IMG/VR virus record: IMGVR_UViG_3300027743_000087
Coordinates: 1 to 24,325 of that record
Reading direction: 5' to 3' (one strand)
Origin: a virus
DNA: 24,325 nucleotides
Shown here: positions 1 to 5,960 of the stretch, piece after piece
Layout: every line of letters begins with the position of its first letter
Numbering within the stretch: position 1 is the first letter of the stretch
Notes under the pieces: model-generated
What the model was told of the DNA's origin: nothing
Databases searched by the model: none
Seen by the model: only the letters and a program-made list of their open reading frames with translations
Program-made: the position numbers and the translations under genes

Positions 1-75
1 GATCTGTTTGGCGCACCTAGACTTACAGACCTTTCGACCGCCCCCCATCGAGTGAGATCAACCCACGTTCGCATG

Positions 76-408
76 TTATCGACCTTGTTCGGTTTTGCGG
101 CTGTGACACGGTTTACAGAGCGCTTGGAGATTGGCCCGATCCCAGAACACTGCGGGATCACCATAGTGCTTGACGATGTGGTCGACATCTAACGCTGCTT
201 GCACCATTCCACATTGCGCACACGTGAAGGCCGCATCGGTCAACACGTGCTGTCGTAGGTGCGCCCATGCTGCGGTGTAATACCACTTGCGCACGTCCCG
301 ATTCGGGCGCGTGTGTTCGAGCGCGACCGCATGCGGGGCACAGCGGCCCGTCGAGACGAGGGCACTGCAGCCGGGCACCACGCACGCACGCAGAGGCCTA
401 TTTGGCAT
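76..408 (-). CDS. HNH endonuclease
   Basis: A 110-residue HNH nuclease, expected to nick or cut double-stranded DNA. The HNH core is in the C-terminal half: C63-x2-C66, the D76-H77 of a DVDHI motif, N93, and C98-x2-C101-H102 followed by a basic tail. The N-terminus has a second Cys/His cluster (C9, C14, C23, H26) that could bind another zinc. In HK97-type phages a small HNH protein usually sits beside the terminase genes and helps the terminase cut at cos. Here it is the last gene of the minus-strand run at the left edge, while the large terminase is at the right edge, so the two would be neighbours if the genome closes into a circle. The ATG overlaps the end of the upstream 31-aa gene. The family call is firm; the packaging role is inferred. 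Confidence 0.9.
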   Translation of the reverse strand: MPNRPLRACVVPGCSALVSTGRCAPHAVALEHTRPNRDVRKWYYTAAWAHLRQHVLTDAAFTCAQCGMVQAALDVDHIVKHYGDPAVFWDRANLQALCKPCHSRKTEQGR

Positions 409-493
409 ACCAGGCCCGGCCGCAGACGGCGCAATACCACCAGGGCGGAATGCGTTCGATCAATCGGTCCTCTCCGCAATAGATACAACGCAT
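398..493 (-). CDS. 31-aa zinc-ribbon microprotein
   Basis: A very short ORF of 31 residues with two CxxC pairs (C3, C6 and C21, C24) around a Trp-rich centre, as expected of a minimal zinc ribbon. The ATG has a strong Shine-Dalgarno (AAGGGGA) just upstream, overlaps the stop of the preceding 57-aa gene (TAATG), and its own stop overlaps the start of the HNH gene. Correct spacing, a ribosome site and paired cysteines together make it likely real. No function can be assigned; tiny zinc ribbons of this kind are common between phage nuclease genes. Confidence 0.65.
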   Translation of the reverse strand: MRCIYCGEDRLIERIPPWWYCAVCGRAWYAK

Positions 494-666
494 TACTTCC
501 CCTTGCGGGCTTCCAGTCGCTTTAATAACGCGATGGCTTCGTCTCGACGGATCGGACTATTCGCCGATTGCACCATCCAGGAGATCAATGTGCCCAGCAC
601 GTCCGCGGTGCGGTCGGACTGCGTCTCGAGTGCGACGAGGAGCCGCTCGAGATCGCGTGTCCGCAT
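493..666 (-). CDS. 57-aa helical hypothetical protein
   Basis: A small protein of 57 residues, charged and apparently all alpha-helical (Arg/Leu/Glu-rich N-terminus, basic C-terminus ending KGK). I do not recognise it. It starts at an ATG overlapping the stop of the upstream 46-aa gene (TAATG) with a GGGAG ribosome site, and its TAA overlaps the ATG of the 31-aa zinc-ribbon gene. The unbroken chain of start/stop overlaps is the main reason to call it a gene. Confidence 0.6.
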   Translation of the reverse strand: MRTRDLERLLVALETQSDRTADVLGTLISWMVQSANSPIRRDEAIALLKRLEARKGK

Positions 667-806
667 TACGGTTGCACTCCCGGACAGGGCGAATCGGTAG
701 GCCGGCCTGCTTCCGATCCCACATCGATCCGCCCTTGAATCGCCACACCGCAGGCCACCAGGCCCACGAGCATAAGTATGCAGGCGATGTGTAAATATGC
801 GCGCAC
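666..806 (-). CDS. 46-aa membrane or lipoprotein-like protein
   Basis: The GTG start at 806 lies just after the stop of the XF1762-like gene, with a GGGG ribosome site, and gives 46 residues. Residues 3-22 form a hydrophobic segment containing LVAC, which could serve as a lipobox or simply be part of a membrane helix. The remaining 20-odd residues are polar and Pro-rich. A short lipoprotein with a Pro-containing tail is the general shape of a phage outer spanin, but there is no inner spanin or endolysin nearby to support that. An internal ATG (position 773) would give 35 residues. Function unknown. Confidence 0.5.
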   Translation of the reverse strand: MRAYLHIACILMLVGLVACGVAIQGRIDVGSEAGRPTDSPCPGVQP

Positions 807-809
807 GTG

Positions 810-1307
810 TTACCCCGTCATGCCGCGTTCGTCTCGTATCGCGCGTTCACTCCACGGTGCCCACCAGCGGCGCTTCGCTAGACCGTCAATCGGAAGCGCC
901 CGCTCGCGGCCTTCCCGACCCCACGCGCCGCCATCCGTCAGCCCGCCATCAATCCAGCCGGCGGCTTTCAGACTCACACCCGACTCGTCGGCGTGCGTAT
1001 ACGTGACAAGGTTCCGCGCACCCATCGCCCGTGCGGCCCGCGCGCATGCCCCATAGAGCATCGAACAGCCATTGGCGTGTCCCTCGACGACAGCGACCCG
1101 CAGCACCGCCAGCGTATGATCCGCCATGAGCAGTCGCGCGGGTAGCCCCACCAGCGCCACGCCGACGAGTTCCGGCTTCGACCACGGGCCGATCTCCGAC
1201 CACAGGCCAATCGCCCAGAGTGCCCCTTGTATGGCCGGCAGCCGTCGATGCACCCGCGCCACAAACGGCACGGCGCGCGTCACCGTCATCGGCCGCACGA
1301 CTAACAC
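810..1307 (-). CDS. XF1762-like protein (GNAT-like fold)
   Basis: This 165-aa protein matches my memory of the XF1762 family, small phage proteins with a GNAT-acetyltransferase-like core. Visible landmarks are RRLPAIQGALWAIGLW near the N-terminus, a central strand ending in RVAV, the segment ANGCSMLYGACARAARAMG (acyl-CoA-loop-like helix), LVTYTHADESGVSLKAAGW, and a Trp-containing C-terminus. The substrate of this family is unknown to me. The GTG start at 1307 is immediately after the TAA of the upstream gene; an ATG six codons further in is an alternative. It belongs to the leftward early operon. Confidence 0.75.
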   Translation of the reverse strand: MLVVRPMTVTRAVPFVARVHRRLPAIQGALWAIGLWSEIGPWSKPELVGVALVGLPARLLMADHTLAVLRVAVVEGHANGCSMLYGACARAARAMGARNLVTYTHADESGVSLKAAGWIDGGLTDGGAWGREGRERALPIDGLAKRRWWAPWSERAIRDERGMTG

Positions 1308-1580
1308 TTAGCCTTGCCCGTGCCGCACATCCGGGGGCGTGGGATCGGTTGGCCCCGTGGGTGTGGGCGTCGACGGCGGCGGCGTCGGGGTCGTCGGTGT
1401 GGGCGGCTTCGGTGTCGGTGTTTGGGCCATGTGTCCTCCTTCGGTTCGGATCATGTCTGCGATCCGACGTATGACCATCTCGCGCACGGGATCATTAGCG
1501 CCGGGAATGAACGGCTCGGGAGCATGGGATTCCACGAGATCCACGATGCGACGCGCGAGCGCGGCCAGCTCGTCGGTCAT
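1308..1580 (-). CDS. 90-aa protein with Pro/Thr-rich tail
   Basis: A 90-residue protein in two parts. Residues 1-50 are helical and acidic, and residues 53-80 are an almost pure Pro/Thr stretch of TPTP-type repeats. The tail resembles the extended linkers found in secreted or surface proteins, but there is no signal peptide. The ATG overlaps the stop of the upstream DNSLPGG-repeat gene (TAATG). An internal ATG at residue 51 could yield the Pro/Thr part alone. Function unknown. Confidence 0.6.
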   Translation of the reverse strand: MTDELAALARRIVDLVESHAPEPFIPGANDPVREMVIRRIADMIRTEGGHMAQTPTPKPPTPTTPTPPPSTPTPTGPTDPTPPDVRHGQG

Positions 1581-1948
1581 TACGCCTTCGGTTCTGCCGT
1601 TGGGGGGAGCGTGTTATCGGGCACGAGAATCAGGCCGACGCAGGCCAGCCACTTCACGACGAACTTGCGGCCCGGGACGATCGGCTGGCCCGAGACGTGC
1701 CCGCCACCGGGCAGCCCCTGCGAGGGATACGTCGGGGATCCGGGGAGCGTGTTATCGATGCCGGGCTGGCTGCCGGGTAAGCCCTGATCGGGGCGGCCGC
1801 TGCCGCCGGGCAGGCTGTTATCGATCGTCGGATCGAACGGGAACACCGGCAGGTTGACGGCGCCAGGCGGGAGGCCGCCGGGCAGACTGTTATCGGGGCG
1901 GCTACCGTCGCCGTCCATGAACGTAATCAAGGCCATTTTCGATTGCAT
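1580..1948 (-). CDS. DNSLPGG/QGLPGG repeat protein
   Basis: This 122-residue protein is dominated by a short repeat. DNSLPGG occurs at residues 19-25 and 43-49, DNTLPGS at 65-71 and DNTLPP at 111-116, alternating with QGLPGS (55-60) and QGLPGG (77-82). A hydrophobic stretch lies at about 95-110. At the DNA level the octamer CGATAACA recurs four times. The composition (Gly/Pro/Asn/Leu) suggests a flexible or turn-rich extended protein. The ATG has a good ribosome site (GGAAGGA). I cannot give a function; structural, decoy or surface roles are all possible. Confidence 0.65.
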   Translation of the reverse strand: MQSKMALITFMDGDGSRPDNSLPGGLPPGAVNLPVFPFDPTIDNSLPGGSGRPDQGLPGSQPGIDNTLPGSPTYPSQGLPGGGHVSGQPIVPGRKFVVKWLACVGLILVPDNTLPPTAEPKA

Positions 1949-1969
1949 GTGCGTCCTTCCGTTGCTGAG

Positions 1970-2398
1970 TTAATCGACTTCGACGATCACGATCTGATAT
2001 TGCGCTTCGACGAATTTCCTCCGCAGTTTATACGCCTCTGTGCGCGTCGGCTTCGACTTCACGTCTTCGACGATGACGTTGCCGGTGTGGACGTTCCGAT
2101 ACTGAAAGTCGGCGTGATACCAGCCGATCGTGTTCCACACGATCGGCGGGCCTTCGGTCGTCAGGTCGGGCACCATGAGGGCGAACCCGGGATGCACCTC
2201 CAGCGCCGCGATCTCGCCGGCTAGGACGAGCAGCTGCAGCTCCTGATAGCGGGCGGCTTCGCGCCGGCTGTCGAACCAGATGCCATCGATCTGCACTTTC
2301 GTGGCGTGGTATTTGTTCGCCTTCGCCATGCGCAGGGGGGCACGGGGATCTGGGTGATCCTTCAGAAACTGCGTCCACGCGTCGCGATCGGTGCTCAC
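1970..2398 (-). CDS. DUF1064 family nuclease-like protein
   Basis: This 142-aa protein carries the signature of DUF1064, a phage family predicted to have a PD-(D/E)xK nuclease fold. Markers are KYHATKVQIDGIWFDSRREAARYQEL near the N-terminus in family position (given here as two abutting blocks, KYHA...IDGI and FDSRREAARY), then WYHADFQY, then VIVEDVKSKPT, where the E/D and K fit the ExK half of the active site, then a basic helix. Such proteins probably process branched DNA in recombination or replication. I prefer the GTG start at 2398 over an ATG ten codons upstream, because it forms a GTGA overlap with the previous stop and has an AAGGGGAAG ribosome site. Confidence 0.8.
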   Translation of the reverse strand: MSTDRDAWTQFLKDHPDPRAPLRMAKANKYHATKVQIDGIWFDSRREAARYQELQLLVLAGEIAALEVHPGFALMVPDLTTEGPPIVWNTIGWYHADFQYRNVHTGNVIVEDVKSKPTRTEAYKLRRKFVEAQYQIVIVEVD

Positions 2399-2595
2399 GT
2401 CTTCCCCTTCTTGTGCATCCGAACGCATCGCAATTCATCGAGCACGCGGCCCGCGAGTGTCTCCGCGATCGCCAGGCTGCCCTCGGAGCCCTCGTCCACG
2501 AGCGCCCCACAGAGCCGTAACTGATCACCGGGCGACATGTTCTCGACGCGCTTCTTTAGGTCGATCAATCTGGCGGTGTCTTGTGTGGTGATCAT
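2395..2595 (-). CDS. 66-aa helical hypothetical protein
   Basis: Starting at the ATG overlapping the TGA of the preceding gene (ATGA at 2595-2592), this gives 66 residues, predicted helical, with a basic C-terminus (HKKGKT). A longer reading from 2652 would overlap the upstream gene by 60 nt and is less likely. I do not recognise the family. It sits directly before the DUF1064 nuclease gene with a coupled stop/start, so it may act with it. Confidence 0.6.
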   Translation of the reverse strand: MITTQDTARLIDLKKRVENMSPGDQLRLCGALVDEGSEGSLAIAETLAGRVLDELRCVRMHKKGKT

Positions 2596-2792
2596 GCGGC
2601 CGGCTCGCTCTCTTGGACGCGATCTAGTAGCACTACCACCATAGACGACCAATTCTTAGGCCGCAGGGCCTTCTTCGCCATTCGTGTCGCCCTGGCCACG
2701 CATACATGCACCTGGCCAGCCGTCACGGTGCCTCTGTGTGTGACGGGCGGCCGTTCGTCAAATTCAAACGTCACCGCATAGTTGACCGTCAC
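2592..2792 (-). CDS. 66-aa hypothetical protein
   Basis: A 66-residue protein beginning at a GTG that overlaps the stop of the upstream lipoprotein gene (GTGA at 2792-2789). The N-terminal half looks like beta strands (VNYAVTFEFDE, then THRGTVTAGQVHVCVARA), followed by a basic segment and a Val/Leu-rich strand. It may be a small beta-sheet protein. Function unknown; both its start and stop overlap its neighbours, as expected of a coupled operon gene. Confidence 0.6.
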   Translation of the reverse strand: MTVNYAVTFEFDERPPVTHRGTVTAGQVHVCVARATRMAKKALRPKNWSSMVVVLLDRVQESEPAA

Positions 2793-3355
2793 CGCGTGCC
2801 ACTCCAGCGCCGCGTGGTTTCAAATGGTAGCGGCCCCCAGCGGACTTCGGTGGGCGAATCACCCGGCCCGGGGCAGTGACTGCCCAACACGTCGACGATC
2901 CAGATCCCGGTATCGCCGGTGCTCGCCCGATACGCCACGATGTCGCGCGCCTTCGTGGCACAACTGGCGTCTTTGCACAAGTAACCCCAGCGGGCATCGC
3001 GGGCCTGCAGCAAGTGGATCACCCCGTCGAGAAACTGCCAGGCGGCTTCGCCGTCCACGAGCTGGCACGAGTGCGTGACTTGGTTCGGGTGCGCGGCGGC
3101 GTAGTCCCGGGCCACGCCTTCGCCATACGTCGGAAGTGGAAGGACTCCCGACGCGGGCGGTGGCGTCCCGGTGCCCGTGGGGGCGGGCGTGGGTTCGGTG
3201 TCGCTGCGATCCGTCGTCGCGGTGTTCGTGTTCGTGTTGCTGATGGTGATGTTGCCCGGGGCCGTCGTGCCGGCGGTGACGACGGGCGCCGGGTTCGTGA
3301 TGTGGAAATCGCACCCGGCAAGCGTGAGCGCGGCGACGAGGATCAGACTACGCAT
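2789..3355 (-). CDS. phage-encoded lipoprotein, conserved Cys-rich domain
   Basis: This 188-aa protein begins with a clear lipoprotein signal peptide: basic start, hydrophobic core and lipobox LAGC with the cysteine at residue 15. A linker rich in Thr/Asn/Pro follows, then a compact C-terminal domain with SCQ, AWQFLDGVIHLLQARDARWGY, cysteines in LCKDASC, a DIVAY strand, IWIVDVLGSHC and a Trp. I recall the W-F-x-D...D-x-RWGY...DVV-Y...HC pattern from other phage and soil-bacterial proteins of unknown function. An in-frame ATG at 3463, coupled to the previous stop by ATGA, would add 36 basic/aromatic residues before the signal peptide. A membrane-anchored phage lipoprotein could act in superinfection exclusion, but that is a guess. 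Confidence 0.7.
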   Translation of the reverse strand: MRSLILVAALTLAGCDFHITNPAPVVTAGTTAPGNITISNTNTNTATTDRSDTEPTPAPTGTGTPPPASGVLPLPTYGEGVARDYAAAHPNQVTHSCQLVDGEAAWQFLDGVIHLLQARDARWGYLCKDASCATKARDIVAYRASTGDTGIWIVDVLGSHCPGPGDSPTEVRWGPLPFETTRRWSGTR

Positions 3356-3459
3356 TGACGCCTTTCGCAATCGGCGGGCGAACCGCCGGATCTGCCACAC
3401 GTCCCACTTAAACACCAACCACCCGACGATCCCACGCGTGCCGCGCCAGCGATCCAGCG

Positions 3460-3768
3460 TCATCGCCCCGCCCGCGATCGCAGGCGCTGGAGATTCACCG
3501 TCGCCGCCCCAAATCCGACCGCCCCGACCGCAGACGCCACGACCGTGGCGAGTCTCGGATGCTCGTGCGAGAGGCGGTGCAGCAGGTAATGGATCCCGGC
3601 GATCGTCCCCACCTTCACGGCCACGAGGCGCACGGGCGAATTCGACAGCACGGGATTGGCTTCGGTGAAGTGCCCGGACTGCACGGCGACGAGCGTCGTC
3701 GTGAGATCCGCGCCCTGCCCGGACCAGAGGGCGACCTGCGCGAAGAGGGAGAGCATCAGGAGCGTCAT
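3460..3768 (-). CDS. small multi-pass membrane protein (DUF5658-like)
   Basis: A 102-residue protein with about three hydrophobic segments (residues 1-15, 47-62, 73-90). It has the motif ADLTTT...GHFTEANPVL, which resembles DUF5658-type small membrane proteins (D-x2-TT...E-x-NP). Its ATG overlaps the stop of the zinc-ribbon gene upstream (ATGA). The role is unknown. In this setting it might be a holin-like or membrane-modifying protein, but no endolysin is next to it, so that is not asserted. Confidence 0.65.
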   Translation of the reverse strand: MTLLMLSLFAQVALWSGQGADLTTTLVAVQSGHFTEANPVLSNSPVRLVAVKVGTIAGIHYLLHRLSHEHPRLATVVASAVGAVGFGAATVNLQRLRSRAGR

Positions 3769-4016
3769 CGGCCGCAGTCACTACAGACTTGGGCGTCGCC
3801 GCGATACGTCCAGGTATACGAGCCGCAGATCGGGCACTGCGGCGGCCGGCGACGTTCGACGATCTCCCGATATTCCGCAAAATAGTGGCGGAAGGCGTCC
3901 CGCAGGATCGCCTGATTGACGGGATCCGCACGCTGAAAGAGACGGGCGAGGGCGATCACGAAGCCGCCGCCATACCGCTGCATGGCGTCCAGGATCTCGT
4001 CGTCGGTGGCGCTCAT
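3765..4016 (-). CDS. 83-aa protein with C-terminal zinc ribbon
   Basis: From the ATG overlapping the preceding stop (ATGA at 4016-4013) this is 83 residues. The first 55 are helical and charged. The last 22 form a zinc ribbon: CPICG, eleven residues, then CSDCGR. A longer reading frame to 4124 exists but would cover the gene upstream. It may be a small nucleic-acid-binding or transcription-related protein. Both ends overlap the neighbouring genes. Confidence 0.65.
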   Translation of the reverse strand: MSATDDEILDAMQRYGGGFVIALARLFQRADPVNQAILRDAFRHYFAEYREIVERRRPPQCPICGSYTWTYRGDAQVCSDCGR

Positions 4017-4129
4017 AACCGCCGCTCCCGCCAGACGTCCCGGGCATACAGCCAGAGGGCGACGAGGAAGTAGGCGCCCAGCGCCGCGAGGATCCCGCCG
4101 ACGATCGCCACCGTCCAGGCCCACGTCAC
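4013..4129 (-). CDS. 38-aa single-span membrane protein
   Basis: The GTG at 4129 forms a GTGA overlap with the stop of the upstream gene and opens a 38-residue protein. Residues 3-28 are a continuous hydrophobic helix (AIVGGILAALGAYFLVALW), and the C-terminus is strongly basic (YARDVWRERRL), giving one membrane span with a cytoplasmic positive tail. Longer readings upstream lie in the frame opposite to the helicase-loader-like gene and are not credible. The function is unknown, though the size and topology suit a small phage membrane peptide. Confidence 0.55.
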   Translation of the reverse strand: MTWAWTVAIVGGILAALGAYFLVALWLYARDVWRERRL

Positions 4130-4467
4130 CGCTTCAGCCCCAGGCGGCGCGCGTGGGTAAAGGGCGACGTGCTCCGGTGCCGCTGCGCCTGATCCGCCGG
4201 CGACAACTGCGGCTCCGGTAGCGTCTGGCACCAGCGCTCCTCGATGAGCCACGTCGTCATCGACGGCACGATGTGCTGGCGCCATTGCTCCGAGCGTTTG
4301 TGCTGCTCGAGGGCATGGAGCATGACCGCATAGGGCACCTTGTTGAGCGCCTGGGCGAACGCGTTCCGTGCACTGGCACCGGTCATCCGCCGACTCGACG
4401 GATAGGTGGCCGCAAACTGCGCGAATTTATCCGTGTGCCGTTTTGAATCGATTCGTGTCCGGTACAT
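4126..4467 (-). CDS. helicase loader-like C-terminal domain protein
   Basis: This 113-residue protein resembles only the C-terminal region of phage replisome-organiser or helicase-loader proteins. The pattern is FAQFAATYP...A-R-AF-AL-K...L-ALEQHKRSEQW...IVPSMTTWLIEERW, corresponding to the familiar W-YP...A-AW-K...S-W...P-TWLN-RRW layout. Full proteins of this class normally have a further N-terminal DNA-binding domain. Here the region upstream is instead the mirror repeat and the CACNN array, and a stop codon lies just before the ATG, which has no clear ribosome site. It may be a naturally short loader or a truncated one. Its position next to the array is one reason to suspect a replication origin there. 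Confidence 0.55.
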   Translation of the reverse strand: MYRTRIDSKRHTDKFAQFAATYPSSRRMTGASARNAFAQALNKVPYAVMLHALEQHKRSEQWRQHIVPSMTTWLIEERWCQTLPEPQLSPADQAQRHRSTSPFTHARRLGLKR

Positions 4468-4550
4468 ATATATCTACTGAAAGGGTTGACCCAACAGCCA
4501 CCTTGCACCACTCCAAGTTTCACGATCTGCTCGTCTGGCATCTGTAGATC

Positions 4551-4605
4551 TTTTTTCTTTCTCTTTCTTTCTTTGGATACCTTTCTTTCTTTCTCTTTCT
4601 TTTTT
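4551..4605. repeat. perfect homopyrimidine mirror repeat (H-DNA type)
   Basis: Two 24-nt arms made only of C and T (4551-4574 and 4582-4605) are exact mirror images of each other, not inverted complements, around a 7-nt spacer GGATACC. Perfect homopurine/homopyrimidine mirror symmetry of this length is the classical requirement for intramolecular triplex (H-DNA). The flanking bases (c4550, a4606) break the symmetry, so the arms are sharply bounded. It abuts the CACNN array. The 83 bases between it and the gene ending at 4467 hold no convincing gene. Confidence 0.95.
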
Positions 4606-4621
4606 ATGTGCTGATATGGAA

Positions 4622-5579
4622 CACGTCACGGCACCTCACGACAATTCACACCACTTCTCGACGCCACGACGCGTCACGTCACCGCGCGACACTACGCCAC
4701 TCGGCGTCACTTCACGGCACTGGGCGCCACTTCACTGCGGCACACAACTCGGCGTCACTTCACCCCACCACTGAACAGCACAAAACACGACACGGCTTGA
4801 CGGCACTACACCGCACGACCGTGCACTGCGCGACACTTCACGACTCGACGTCAACACACCACAGACCCACGGCCCTGCGGCACACGACACGGCACGACTC
4901 GGCGTCACATCAAACCAGGGCGGATCACCCCACTGCGCGGCAAGTCAAAGCTCGACGGCACCTCACTTCAGCACACAGACACGACGAAACGCGACACAAC
5001 GCGCCTCGACGACACCACACGACAATGCACGCCCCGACACTGCCCCACACGACACACCACGGCACTGCTCGGCGTCACGGCACGTCATCACCCTTCACTT
5101 CGCTACGCCACGCCACATCCCTCGACGCCAGGCCACACCACGACATGACCAGCCAGTTCATTGCTCGACGACAAAACAACACACTGCAGATCGCCGCTCG
5201 ACGTCACGCCACCCCACCGCACCTCGCGCCACGGCGCACCGGCTCACAACGCTACACAACAGTACTTGGCGCCATCTCACCGCACCGCACAACCCAAGGC
5301 ACGGCACACCAGTTCACTTCGCCCCTCGACGGCATGACAGATCGTTTCACTGCATGTCACATCTCGACGCCGCTTCACGTCGCTCCAGCACGCTTCACAT
5401 CGCAGCACGCCAGTTCTCGACGCCAACGCACTTCAGATCAGCGCACTCCAGTCCACTGCCGAACACTGCACATCTCGGCGTCATCGCAGTTCAGAACCGC
5501 GCATTCCACTCCACTTCACCGCACCGCGCATCTCGACGTCACAACAACCCAACCCGCTGCAGAGCATCACTCGGCGTCA
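4622..5579. repeat. CACNN pentamer array with CTCGRCGN octamers
   Basis: About 958 bp without a believable gene, built from degenerate pentamers CACNN in register for long stretches. They are interrupted by an octamer CTCGRCGN (mostly followed by CA). Octamers start at 4657, 4700, 4748, 4796, 4844, 4898, 4951, 5005, 5068, 5121, 5164, 5197, 5325, 5363, 5416, 5474, 5532 and 5570. Fifteen of the 17 spacings equal 8+5k (33-63 bp, plus one of 128); the other two (54, 54) are one base off. The last octamer runs into the stop codon of the gene at 5577-5960. An apparent plus-strand reading frame of 456 codons (4608-5978) is a by-product, because ideal CACNN/CTCGRCGN units cannot contain a stop in any forward frame. 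Confidence 0.9.
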
Positions 5580-5960
5580 GCGGCCATCGTCCGGGAGGAG
5601 TTGGCGGATGACTTCGCCATCGGACGGGGCGATCACCGGCCCCAGCCCCATCTGACTCCGCAGGATTGGATTCCGCGGTACCGGCGCCTTGCGTTTGTAT
5701 TTCAAGACGAGTTGCCAGAACCGCATTTCCATCGTGGCGAGATTTACGATGCCCTTGAGTTGCTGGCCCATCTGCTCCGCGATCTTCCCGGAGATGGCAT
5801 CTCGCTCAAGTGCGTCGAATATCTGTTCGTGCTTCGCCGCGATCGCTTCAACGGTGCGGAGTTGCGGCGCGTTCGGCCGGAGCTTCGGCACCATCGGGGA
5901 GTCGTTCGAGGGTGTAGGTGTAACGGCCTTCCCCGTCGCTTCTTTCGCCGGCGTAGCCAT
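5577..5960 (-). CDS. 127-aa helical hypothetical protein
   Basis: A 127-residue protein of unknown family. Residues 1-35 are low-complexity (Pro/Thr/Lys-rich). Residues 36-90 are predicted long helices, with a segment AISGKIAEQMGQQLKGIVNL and then MEMRFWQLVLKYKRK, a pattern I associate with small uncharacterised phage proteins. The C-terminus is Pro-rich. The ATG has a near-perfect ribosome site (GGAGG, five bases upstream) even though it lies inside the 3' end of the 252-aa gene. The overlap is 113 nt in another frame. The stop codon is part of the last octamer of the CACNN array. Confidence 0.6.
   Translation of the reverse strand: MATPAKEATGKAVTPTPSNDSPMVPKLRPNAPQLRTVEAIAAKHEQIFDALERDAISGKIAEQMGQQLKGIVNLATMEMRFWQLVLKYKRKAPVPRNPILRSQMGLGPVIAPSDGEVIRQLLPDDGR

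Noticed and set aside
1-74. Partial frames entering the left edge (ATG at 74 or 48)
   Set aside because: Too short to judge. The reading from 48 begins MGGRRKV, which could be the start of a terminase-type gene, but 16 codons cannot support it.
2789-3931. 380-codon minus-strand frame
   Set aside because: Only its C-terminal part is real (the lipoprotein). The front overlaps the membrane and zinc-ribbon genes in another frame and lacks protein-like features.
4383-4541. 52-codon minus-strand frame before the helicase-loader-like gene
   Set aside because: Overlaps the loader gene by 84 nt in another frame, no good ribosome site, and the sequence is not protein-like.
4622-5579. CRISPR array
   Set aside because: The repeated octamers are too short, the intervals vary in 5-bp steps and are themselves repetitive, and no cas genes are present.
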